A stretch of 64,000 nt of DNA from Labrenzia sp. VG12. GTDB taxonomy: Bacteria > Pseudomonadota > Alphaproteobacteria > Rhizobiales > Stappiaceae. The position numbers were made by a program, and so were the translations under genes. The notes beneath the pieces were generated by a model. The model had not been told where the DNA came from. It did not search any database and saw only the letters and a list, made by a program, of their open reading frames with translations. Shown one piece after another: positions 9,026 to 16,725 of the stretch. Positions within the stretch are counted from its first letter, which is position 1, and every line of letters begins with the position of its first letter. The stretch is from positions 2,046,001 to 2,110,000 of the forward strand of contig NZ_CP022529.1 of the NCBI RefSeq assembly GCF_002237595.1. Reading direction: 5' to 3'.

Positions 9026-9093
9026 AGTGATTGGGCAAGATTGCCGCAGGTCCCCATCTGTCTTTGTGTAAGCGAAACCAAAAGGAGATGACG

Positions 9094-9219
9094 ATGACCA
9101 TTGAAACCAACAAGGCGCGGGCTGGTGAAACCACTCAGCATCATGTGGTGCTGAAAATGCTGATTGCCTCAACCTTCCTGACGGCCCTGGCCCTTGCACT
9201 GGCAGCAGCCCTCAGCTGA
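9094..9219 (+). CDS. Small single-span membrane protein (41 aa)
   Basis: A 41-residue open frame with an AAAGGAG ribosome site six bases before ATG 9094; a second ATG at 9088 is too close to that site. The hydrophilic head (TIETNKARAGETTQHH) is followed by one hydrophobic helix (VVLKMLIASTFLTALALALAAALS). The pattern Ala-Arg-x-Gly...His-x-V then a membrane helix recalls small membrane proteins common in alphaproteobacteria. A strong rho-independent terminator follows immediately, so this is a self-contained transcription unit. Function is unknown; its divergent position suggests, but does not show, a link to the K+ channel. Confidence 0.7.
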   Translation: MTIETNKARAGETTQHHVVLKMLIASTFLTALALALAAALS

Positions 9220-9237
9220 TCAAATCCGCATCCGACT

Positions 9238-9275
9238 GAAAAGAGCGTGCCAGATGGCACGCTTTTTCAGTTTTT
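9238..9275 (+). terminator. Rho-independent terminator of the small membrane protein
   Basis: A stem AGCGTGCC/GGCACGCT with a 4-nt loop is extended by A-T pairs and followed by two T-runs, 20 bases after the stop at 9219. Confidence 0.9.
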
Positions 9276-9401
9276 GTCCCCGGTAATGCCCTCAATCAAC
9301 GCTCATGATGGTACCGACCGTCTTGGCCCCGTCTCCATTCAGCCACAGTCTCACGGGAAGACTTGCAGCCGTTTTCCAACTGAGTCTTCCGGCTGTCGTC
9401 A

Positions 9402-10367
9402 ATGTTTCGAAAAAGTCTCGCCGCCGCCGCCCTTCTGGGGCTGGCGCTTTATGTCACCAATGCATCCTGGCTTGCTTCTCCGCCCACGGGTGGCGATCTG
9501 ACGATCATTTCCCATCGTGGCGTCCATCAAACCTATGATCGCACAGACCTTGGCCGCGACACCTGCACCGCCGACCGGATCTTTAACCCCGAACACGCCT
9601 TTCTGGAAAACACGCTCGCCTCCATGGAGGCCGCCTTTGCTGCCGGGGCGGACATTGTCGAACTCGACATTCATCCAACCACCGACGGTCATTTTGCCGT
9701 TTTTCACGACTGGACACTGGACTGCCGGACCGATGGTTCGGGTGTCACGCGTGAGCATAGCCTTTCCGCCCTGAAGGCGCTCGACATCGGATACGGCTAT
9801 ACGGCCGACAACGGCCAGACCTATCCTTTCAGAGGCACCGGACTTGGCAAGCTGCCCTCCCTCAGCGACGTTCTGGAGGGATTTTCAAAAGGCAAGTTCC
9901 TGATCAACTTCAAGAGCCGGGATCCTGCAGAAGCGGACCGGCTCGAAGCCCTATTAAAGACCCATCCGGATTGGGAAACCCGTGTCTGGGGCGTTTACGG
10001 CGGTGAAGCACCAACCGCAAATATGATCCGCCACCGGCCGGGCCTGCGCGGTTTTACGAAAAAGGACACCAAGGACTGCCTGCAGCGCTATATCGCCCTT
10101 GGCTGGTCGGGCTTTGTCCCGGGAGCCTGCCGCGGCAAAACAATCCTGGTGCCATCCAATTATGCGCCGTATCTCTGGGGTTGGCCGAACCGCTTCCTGG
10201 CGCGGATGCGCGCGCATGACACCGAGGTGATCTATACCGGTCCGCCCAAGGGCACAGGCGGGATCGACACGCAGGAACAGATGCAATCGGTACCGGACGG
10301 GTTTCAGGGATATGTCTGGACCAACCGGATTGAATTCATCGGCCCGGCGCTGAGCCAGCATAACTGA
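9402..10367 (+). CDS. Exported glycerophosphodiester phosphodiesterase
   Basis: A 321-residue GDPD-family TIM barrel with an N-terminal hydrophobic signal or anchor (about 5-22). The signature residues are present: SHRGVHQ (catalytic His, ~42), ENTLASMEAAF and IVELDIHPTTDGHFAVFHDWTLDCRTDGSG, with the Glu-x-Asp metal ligands and second catalytic His. It hydrolyses glycerophosphodiesters to glycerol-3-phosphate and an alcohol, probably in the periplasm. The C-terminal half includes Cys-containing segments and a Trp-rich GWPNRFLARM strand. No strong ribosome site precedes the ATG. It is convergent with alaS and appears monocistronic. Confidence 0.88.
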   Translation: MFRKSLAAAALLGLALYVTNASWLASPPTGGDLTIISHRGVHQTYDRTDLGRDTCTADRIFNPEHAFLENTLASMEAAFAAGADIVELDIHPTTDGHFAVFHDWTLDCRTDGSGVTREHSLSALKALDIGYGYTADNGQTYPFRGTGLGKLPSLSDVLEGFSKGKFLINFKSRDPAEADRLEALLKTHPDWETRVWGVYGGEAPTANMIRHRPGLRGFTKKDTKDCLQRYIALGWSGFVPGACRGKTILVPSNYAPYLWGWPNRFLARMRAHDTEVIYTGPPKGTGGIDTQEQMQSVPDGFQGYVWTNRIEFIGPALSQHN

Positions 10368-10371
10368 CATG

Positions 10372-10399
10372 AAAACGGGCGGCCCGAAGGGACCGCCCG
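10372..10399 (-). terminator. Rho-independent terminator of alaS
   Basis: The hairpin CGGGCGG...CCGCCCG (10376-10399) is followed on the minus strand by TTTT at 10375-10372. It can also block readthrough from the convergent phosphodiesterase gene. Confidence 0.8.
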
Positions 10400-10428
10400 C
10401 TTCATCATACAAGATTGGCTGAAGATCT

Positions 10429-13086
10429 TCAGAGACCTGCCAGATGGCTTTCGATCGCGGCAATGGCGCCGTCGGCCTTTGAACCGTCCGGACCACCGGC
10501 CTGCGCCATGTCCGGCCGGCCGCCGCCACCGCGGCCGCCCAGGGCTTCGGACCCGATGCGCACCAGATCAACCGCACTGACTTTCTCGGTCAGATCCTTG
10601 GTGACAGCGGTCACAATCGCCGCCTTGCCGTCTTCAGCAACGCTGATCAGCACCACCACGCCGGTGCCGAGCTGGGCCTTGGCGTCATCGGCCATGCCTT
10701 TCAGGTCCTTCGGATTGATGCCGTCCACCGTTCGGGCCATGAGCTTGAACGAACCGGCGTCCTTCACCGGTGCGCCCTCGCCCGAGCCGCCACCCATGGC
10801 AAGTTTCTTCTTCGCATCGGCCAGCTCTTTTTCCAGCTTGCGGCGTTCCTCCACAAGCTGTGCCACCCGGGCCGGCACATCCTCTGCACCGGTTTTCAGG
10901 ATCGCGGCCACTTCGCGCATGCGCTTGTCCTGACCATCCAGGTAGGCCCGGGCTTCAGCGCCCGTCAGGGCCTCGATGCGGCGAACGCCGGCGGCAACGG
11001 CACCTTCGGACACCAGGGTTACAAGACCGATGTCACCGGTGCGTTTCACATGCGTGCCGCCGCAAAGTTCGAGCGAATACGGCTTGCCTTCCTTGTCCCC
11101 GTGGAGCGCAGTGCCCATGGAGACGACACGGACTTCCTCGCCGTATTTTTCACCGAACAGCGCCATGGCGCCGGCTTCGATGGCATCGTCAACGGCCATC
11201 AGGCGCGTTTCGACAGGGGCATTCTGCAACACGATCTCGTTGGCGAAGGTCTCGACGGTTGCAAGCTCGTCATCCCCGACCGGCTTCGGATGAGAGAAAT
11301 CGAAGCGCAGGCGTTCCGGTGTCACCAGCGAGCCCTTCTGGGCAACATGGCCGCCCAGAACTTCGCGGAGAGCCTCATGCACCAGGTGTGTGGCTGAGTG
11401 GTTCGCCCGGATCGACGTGCGGCGGCCGTGATCGACCTTCAGCTCAAGGGCGAGACCCGGCACCAGCGTGCCCTCTTCCACGGTCACCGCATGTACGAAC
11501 AGGCCATCGGCCTTTTTCTGCGTGTTGGTGACAACCGCCCTGACGCCATTTGCCAGCATCAGGCCGGTGTCTCCGACCTGCCCGCCGCTTTCGCCATAGA
11601 ACGGCGTCTGGTTGAGCACGACGAAACCGCTCTGGCCGGCCGTCAGGTCAGCCACTTCCTTGTCCTCGGACGCAAGACCGGCAACGACACCTTCCGCACT
11701 CTCGGTTTCATAACCGAGGAAATCGGTGGCGCCGTGTTTTTCCTTGAGCGCAAACCAGACGGCTTCCGTTGCCGCGCCGCCGGAACCGGACCACGCCGCC
11801 CGGGCCTCTGCCTTCTGGCGCTCCATGGCGGCATCGAAGCCGTCGGTGTCGACCGAGATATCCCGTGCACGCAGGGCGTCCTGGGTCAGGTCCAGCGGGA
11901 AACCATAGGTGTCATAGAGCTTGAAGGCGGTCTCGCCATCGAGCTGGCCACCGGCTGTCAGGTCTTCCGTTGCACTGTCGAGCAGGCCAAGGCCGCGTTC
12001 CAGCGTCTTGCGGAAACGGGTTTCCTCCAGCTTCAGCGTCTCGGTAATCAGGTCCTCGGCCCGGCCGAGCTCCGGATAGGCCCGGCCCATCTCGCGCACC
12101 AGCGCCGGCACCAGCTTGTGCATCAGCGGTTCGCTGGCGCCGAGCAGGTGGGCGTGGCGCATGCCGCGACGCATGATCCGGCGCAGCACATAGCCCCGGC
12201 CTTCATTGGACGGCAGCACGCCATCGGCGATCAGGAAACTCGTGGACCGCAGGTGATCGGCAATCACCCGGTGACTTCCAAGCGCATCGCCTTCCGCATC
12301 CACACCCGTGGCATGTTCGGAAGCGGCAATCAGCGCCTTGAAGAGGTCGATGTCGTAGTTGTTGTGAACGCCCTGCATGACAGCGGCAATCCGCTCGATG
12401 CCCATGCCGGTGTCGATTGACGGCCGCGGCAGATCGAGCCGCGCTTCCGGCGTCTGCTCATACTGCATGAAGACCAGGTTCCAGATCTCGATGAACCGGT
12501 CACCGTCTTCCTCGGCAGAGCCCGGAGGGCCACCCCAGACGTGATCGCCGTGGTCATAGAAGATTTCCGAACAGGGCCCGCAAGGTCCGGTGTCGCCCAT
12601 GGACCAGAAATTGTCCGAGGTCGGAATGCGGATGATCCGGTCTTCGCTGAGACCGGCAATCTTCTTCCAGAGATCGAACGCCTGGTCGTCCTCGGCATAG
12701 ACCGTCACCAGCAGCTTGTCGGCCGGCAAGCCGTATTCCCTGGTGATCAGGTTCCAGGCGAGCTCGATGGCACGGTCCTTGAAATAGTCACCGAAGGAAA
12801 AATTGCCCAGCATCTCGAAGAACGTGTGGTGCCGGGCGGTGTAACCGACATTGTCGAGATCATTGTGCTTGCCGCCAGCACGCACCACCTTCTGGGCCGT
12901 GACCGCTCGAGAATAGTCGCGCTTTTCCAGGCCGGTAAAGACGTTCTTGAACTGGTTCATGCCTGCATTGGCAAACATCAGCGTGGGATCGTTGCGCGGC
13001 ACCAGAGGTCCGGACTCGACCACCTCGTGATCGTTTTTCTGAAAGTAGTCCAGAAAGGCGGAGCGGATTTCATTAACGCCGGTCAT
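10429..13086 (-). CDS. alaS: Alanyl-tRNA synthetase
   Basis: An 885-residue class II alanyl-tRNA synthetase of full family length. It starts with the standard MTGVNEIRSAFLDYFQKNDHEVV. The aminoacylation domain contains motif 1 to motif 3 elements (GNFSFGDYFK, TGMGIERIAAV). The editing domain has the HSATHLVHEALREVLG zinc site (HxxxH) and the Cys-His pair in ELCGGTHVKRTGDIG. The C-Ala domain ends the protein. It charges tRNA-Ala with alanine and clears Ser/Gly mischarging. recA lies immediately upstream on the same strand, as in rhizobia. Confidence 0.98.
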   Translation of the reverse strand: MTGVNEIRSAFLDYFQKNDHEVVESGPLVPRNDPTLMFANAGMNQFKNVFTGLEKRDYSRAVTAQKVVRAGGKHNDLDNVGYTARHHTFFEMLGNFSFGDYFKDRAIELAWNLITREYGLPADKLLVTVYAEDDQAFDLWKKIAGLSEDRIIRIPTSDNFWSMGDTGPCGPCSEIFYDHGDHVWGGPPGSAEEDGDRFIEIWNLVFMQYEQTPEARLDLPRPSIDTGMGIERIAAVMQGVHNNYDIDLFKALIAASEHATGVDAEGDALGSHRVIADHLRSTSFLIADGVLPSNEGRGYVLRRIMRRGMRHAHLLGASEPLMHKLVPALVREMGRAYPELGRAEDLITETLKLEETRFRKTLERGLGLLDSATEDLTAGGQLDGETAFKLYDTYGFPLDLTQDALRARDISVDTDGFDAAMERQKAEARAAWSGSGGAATEAVWFALKEKHGATDFLGYETESAEGVVAGLASEDKEVADLTAGQSGFVVLNQTPFYGESGGQVGDTGLMLANGVRAVVTNTQKKADGLFVHAVTVEEGTLVPGLALELKVDHGRRTSIRANHSATHLVHEALREVLGGHVAQKGSLVTPERLRFDFSHPKPVGDDELATVETFANEIVLQNAPVETRLMAVDDAIEAGAMALFGEKYGEEVRVVSMGTALHGDKEGKPYSLELCGGTHVKRTGDIGLVTLVSEGAVAAGVRRIEALTGAEARAYLDGQDKRMREVAAILKTGAEDVPARVAQLVEERRKLEKELADAKKKLAMGGGSGEGAPVKDAGSFKLMARTVDGINPKDLKGMADDAKAQLGTGVVVLISVAEDGKAAIVTAVTKDLTEKVSAVDLVRIGSEALGGRGGGGRPDMAQAGGPDGSKADGAIAAIESHLAGL

Positions 13087-13270
13087 TCAGGTCTCGCATC
13101 GGTCCAAAGCCCTTCGGATCGGGCCGGTTGTAAATCTTTGGAAGCCCCGATCCCGTAGACGGATCGCGGCCGGAACAGCCTTTTAACTTTGCGCTTTTGC
13201 GCTGTCCAGCAATTGCGGCGACGTTGTGCCCGTCAAGCCAAACTCCGTGGCCTGCAGGGGCTATGAAATT

Positions 13271-13305
13271 CAAAAGGCCCCTTCCCGAAAATCGGGAAAG
13301 GGCCT
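13271..13305 (-). terminator. Rho-independent terminator of recA
   Basis: A long stem GGCCCCTTCCCG / CGGGAAAGGGCC (13276-13304, one bulge) is followed on the minus strand by TTTTG, about 50 bases beyond the recA stop. Confidence 0.88.
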
Positions 13306-13356
13306 CTGGAAGGCCGACCTTGGGCCGGCATAACTCAAACGGAAACGGACAGGGCT

Positions 13357-14427
13357 CTATTCGCCCGCGTCTTCGTCGCCACCCGCCGGGTCGATAATCG
13401 CATCGGCGATGAGACCTGCATTCTGACGGATCGCAAGTTCAATCTCGTCGGCGACTTCCGGATTGTCTCTCAGGAACTGTTTGGCATTCTCTCGCCCCTG
13501 TCCGAGACGCTGGCTGTTGTAGGAGAACCAGGCGCCGGACTTCTCGACGATATTGCCCTTGACGCCCAGATCGATCAGTTCCCCGACCTTTGACACGCCT
13601 TCGCCGTAGATGATGTCGAATTCCACCTGACGGAAAGGCGGCGCCAGCTTGTTCTTCACCACCTTGACGCGGGTGTGGTTGCCGACGACTTCATCACGGT
13701 CCTTGAGGGAACCGATGCGACGAATATCAAGACGGACCGACGCATAGAATTTCAGGGCATTGCCGCCGGTGGTGGTCTCCGGAGAGCCGAACATCACACC
13801 GATTTTCATGCGGATCTGGTTGATGAAGATGACCATGCAGTTCGACTTTGAAATCGATGCGGTCAGTTTGCGAAGCGCCTGGCTCATCAGGCGTGCCTGC
13901 ATGCCCGGCAGGCTGTCGCCCATCTCGCCTTCAAGCTCGGCCTTCGGTGTCAGGGCGGCAACGGAATCGATCACCAGAACGTCAATCGCCCCGGACCGGA
14001 CCAGCGTATCGGCAATTTCCAGCGCCTGTTCGCCGGCATCGGGCTGCGAGATCAGGAGATTGTCAATATCCACCCCCAGCTTGCGGGCGTAGATCGGGTC
14101 GAGCGCGTGTTCCGCATCGACAAAAGCGCAAATGCCGCCATTCTTCTGGGCTTCGGCCACCGTGTGCAGCGCCAGCGTGGTCTTACCCGACGATTCAGGG
14201 CCGTAGATTTCAACAATTCGCCCCCGTGGCAGGCCGCCGATCCCAAGGGCAATGTCAAGACCCAGAGACCCGGTTGAAACGGACTGGACCTCCACGGCCT
14301 GGCCCTGGCCCATCTTCATGATGGAGCCCTTGCCAAAGGCGCGTTCGATCTGGCTGAGCGCTGCATCAAGCGCTTTTGTCTTATCCATCTGGCTGCTTTC
14401 TACGAGACGAAGTGTACTTTGTGACAT
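13357..14427 (-). CDS. recA: Recombinase A
   Basis: A 356-residue RecA of standard length. Walker A is GPESSGKT (about residue 80), Walker B is LVIDSVAAL, and the DNA-binding loops L1 and L2 are in MGDSLPGMQARLMSQALRK and the IGVMFGSPETTTGGNALKFY region. It forms the filament for homologous recombination and activates LexA self-cleavage. The start has AAGGAG eight bases upstream. The promoter lies at 14476-14504, with a LexA box between and over the -35 and -10 elements, and a second LexA-like box further upstream, so it is SOS-controlled. Confidence 0.98.
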   Translation of the reverse strand: MSQSTLRLVESSQMDKTKALDAALSQIERAFGKGSIMKMGQGQAVEVQSVSTGSLGLDIALGIGGLPRGRIVEIYGPESSGKTTLALHTVAEAQKNGGICAFVDAEHALDPIYARKLGVDIDNLLISQPDAGEQALEIADTLVRSGAIDVLVIDSVAALTPKAELEGEMGDSLPGMQARLMSQALRKLTASISKSNCMVIFINQIRMKIGVMFGSPETTTGGNALKFYASVRLDIRRIGSLKDRDEVVGNHTRVKVVKNKLAPPFRQVEFDIIYGEGVSKVGELIDLGVKGNIVEKSGAWFSYNSQRLGQGRENAKQFLRDNPEVADEIELAIRQNAGLIADAIIDPAGGDEDAGE

Positions 14428-14475
14428 GGCTCACGCTCCTTATTCCACGATGGACGCGCTGTTTCAATGAGAGCC

Positions 14476-14504
14476 TTTGTACACATTTTGTTCTCTTTTT
14501 TCAA
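14476..14504 (-). promoter_or_regulatory. recA promoter with proximal LexA box
   Basis: On the minus strand, TTGAAA (14504-14499) is separated by exactly 17 bases from TACAAA (14481-14476), a good sigma-70 promoter. The interval carries GAAC-N7-GTAC (14493-14479), one mismatch from the alphaproteobacterial LexA site GAAC-N7-GAAC. LexA bound here would cover the -10 element and spacer. Confidence 0.75.
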
Positions 14505-14542
14505 GTCGGCAAAACCGTTTGGTATTAAAATGGAAATGCGTG

Positions 14543-14562
14543 TTTGTTTCCAATATGTTCTC
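14543..14562 (-). promoter_or_regulatory. Second, upstream LexA-like box
   Basis: GTTT-N7-GTTC on the plus strand (14546-14560) inside a 20-base block that matches the proximal box (14476-14495) at 15 of 20 positions, including TTTGT at one end and TGTTCTC at the other. The two boxes are 67 bases apart. Confidence 0.55.
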
Positions 14563-14759
14563 ATCAACGCTGACAGAAACTGACGCAGCGTCAACAAAAA
14601 ACGGAACATCTCGTGATTCTGTCTTTCGGCAGAATCATGTGAACTGCCCGGCACGCTTGCCGCCCCGATGCTAATCTGCTAGCCCGCGCTGTTCTGAAGT
14701 TGAGTGCCGCAAATGCCAGTACCTGGCTGATCGGCCCCCGAAAAGAGATCCTGCCGGAC

Positions 14760-15701
14760 GTGACCGACACGAAGCCCTTTCCCGTCATTGCCATTGGCGC
14801 AATTCATTACGACACGATTGCCCATGCCAGCGAGACCATCCGGCCGGAAACCTCGACCCCTGCCCGATTTGCCGCCAAACCGGGCGGCGTCGCAACCAAT
14901 CTCGCCAGGTCTCTGTCCCGGCTTGGTGTATCCGTTCGCCTGGTGGGCGCCGTCGGCGACGATGGTGCGGCCCGCGAACTCAGCCGGCAGTTGACAGGCG
15001 AAGGCCTCCAGCTTGAAACCGTGCCGCGATCGGGATTTGCAACCGGTCAATATCTCGCACTTCACGATCCGTCCGGCGCACTCGCGGCGGCCTGCGTGGA
15101 TGACAGGGTGCTCGCCGAAGCTCCGGCCGATCTGTTTGACAGTCTCCTGGCGAAACTCACCGCAGACATGCCGACCGAAACGCTCTGGTTTGCAGATGCC
15201 AACCTGCCCGCCGACATGCTGCGCCGTCTTGTCACCCAGATCCGTCCCGCCCGGTTGATCGCCAATGCCGTCTCCGAGGCGAAGGCGATCCGATTGAAGC
15301 CACTATTGGCCGACCTCGATTGCCTGATGCTCAATCGCGGCGAAGCCATCGCCCTGACGGACCTGCCGCGGGACGCCGCCGCCGAGGACCTCGTCTCCGC
15401 TCTGGTCACCTCGGGCTTGAACCGGTTTGTGCTCACCAGCGGGGCCGAAGACGTCATGGTTCTGGAAGATGGCGCGGTCAGCAGGTTCCGCCCGAAGGCA
15501 ACCCGGATCACCGACGTGACCGGCGCCGGAGATGCGCTCATGGCCGGCACGCTTGCGGCGCTGGCCAGAGGCAGGAACCTGACGGCTGCCATGCCCTTCG
15601 GCCTTGCTGCGGCCGCCCTGACCCTGTCCAGCACCGGTGCGCTTGCCGAAGGACTTTCATGGCAGGCGCTTCACCAATTTGACCAAACGGACAAAATCTG
15701 A
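14760..15701 (+). CDS. psuK: PfkB-family sugar kinase, probable pseudouridine kinase
   Basis: A ribokinase-fold kinase of 313 residues from GTG 14760 (AAAGAGA site 12 bases upstream), or 333 residues from TTG 14700. The N-terminal glycine motif is AKPGGVATNLARSLSRLG. The C-terminal PfkB signature DVTGAGDALMAGTLAALA contains the catalytic Asp. The next gene, 89 bases downstream, is pseudouridine-5'-phosphate glycosidase, so the substrate is most likely pseudouridine, phosphorylated at the 5' position to feed that glycosidase. The assignment rests on family plus context; a generic PfkB label is the fallback. It diverges from recA across a 332-base gap that holds the recA promoter and LexA boxes. 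Confidence 0.82.
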   Translation: MTDTKPFPVIAIGAIHYDTIAHASETIRPETSTPARFAAKPGGVATNLARSLSRLGVSVRLVGAVGDDGAARELSRQLTGEGLQLETVPRSGFATGQYLALHDPSGALAAACVDDRVLAEAPADLFDSLLAKLTADMPTETLWFADANLPADMLRRLVTQIRPARLIANAVSEAKAIRLKPLLADLDCLMLNRGEAIALTDLPRDAAAEDLVSALVTSGLNRFVLTSGAEDVMVLEDGAVSRFRPKATRITDVTGAGDALMAGTLAALARGRNLTAAMPFGLAAAALTLSSTGALAEGLSWQALHQFDQTDKI

Positions 15702-15790
15702 TCTTGGCGCCCTGCCTGGCGCCGCCTATAAGACAGCCAACTCCGTCCGGCTGAAAACCGCCGGACCAACGAACCAGAAAGGCTACTCCT

Positions 15791-16720
15791 GTGACCAGCC
15801 CTGCCCCGGCCGCGCTTGCGGATCTGATTGTTTACAACGACGAAGTCCGTGACGCCCTGTCGACCGGCAAACCGGTCGTTGCCCTGGAATCCACCATCAT
15901 CACCCACGGCATGCCGTTTCCGAAAAACGTCGAGACGGCACGACAGGTCGAGGCCGACATCCGGGCCGAAGGTGCCGTACCAGCGACCATCGCGCTGATG
16001 GACGGCAAGATCATGGTCGGACTGTCCGACGCGGATCTCGACCGCCTCGCCCAGGCCAAGGATGTGATGAAATGCTCGCGCGCCGATCTCACGTTTGCCC
16101 TGGCGACCGGCCGCTATGGCGCGACAACCGTGGCCGCGACCATGATGGCGGCACATGCTGCCGGCCTGAAAGTGTTTGCCACCGGCGGCATTGGCGGCGT
16201 TCACAAGGGCGCGGAACAGAGCTTCGATATTTCCGCAGACCTCGATGAACTCGGCCGTACGCCGGTCTGCGTCGTTTCCGCTGGCGCCAAGGCCCTGCTT
16301 GATATTCCCAAGACCCTGGAAGTGCTTGAAACCAAGGGCGTCCCGGTCATTGCCTATGGCACGGAAGAGCTGCCGGCATTCTGGTCACGCCAGAGCGGCC
16401 TTGCCGCGCCATACACCCTCAGCTCCGCTGAAGAGATCGGCGCGCTTTTGAAGATGCGGGAAACCTTTTCCGATCACGGCGGCGTCCTGATCGCCAACCC
16501 GGTGCCGGAGACGGACGAGATTCCGCGCTCTGAAATGACCAGCTACATCGATGCGGCCATCGCACAGGCCGAGACAGACGGCATCCGCGGCAAGGAAGTC
16601 ACGCCATATGTTCTTGGCGCCATCCTTGATCTGACGGCAGGCCGCAGCCTCGACACCAACATCGCTCTTGTGCGCAACAATGCGCGGCTTGCAGCGCGCA
16701 TTGCAGCCGAGCTGGTCTGA
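15791..16720 (+). CDS. psuG: Pseudouridine-5'-phosphate glycosidase
   Basis: A 309-residue enzyme starting at GTG 15791, eight bases after AAAGG. It contains the highly conserved blocks of the PsuG family: VALESTIITHGMPFP with the catalytic-site Glu/His, VPATIALMDGKIMVGL, SRADLTFALATGRYGATTVAATM with the Lys/Asp metal region, FATGGIGGVHKGAE, and the terminal TPYVLGAILDLTAGRSLDTNIALVRNNA. It reversibly cleaves the C-C glycosidic bond of pseudouridine-5'-phosphate to uracil and ribose-5-phosphate. It is cotranscribed with the upstream kinase, forming a complete pseudouridine salvage route. It is convergent with the MscS gene, only five bases away. Confidence 0.95.
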   Translation: MTSPAPAALADLIVYNDEVRDALSTGKPVVALESTIITHGMPFPKNVETARQVEADIRAEGAVPATIALMDGKIMVGLSDADLDRLAQAKDVMKCSRADLTFALATGRYGATTVAATMMAAHAAGLKVFATGGIGGVHKGAEQSFDISADLDELGRTPVCVVSAGAKALLDIPKTLEVLETKGVPVIAYGTEELPAFWSRQSGLAAPYTLSSAEEIGALLKMRETFSDHGGVLIANPVPETDEIPRSEMTSYIDAAIAQAETDGIRGKEVTPYVLGAILDLTAGRSLDTNIALVRNNARLAARIAAELV

Positions 16721-16725
16721 TCCGT

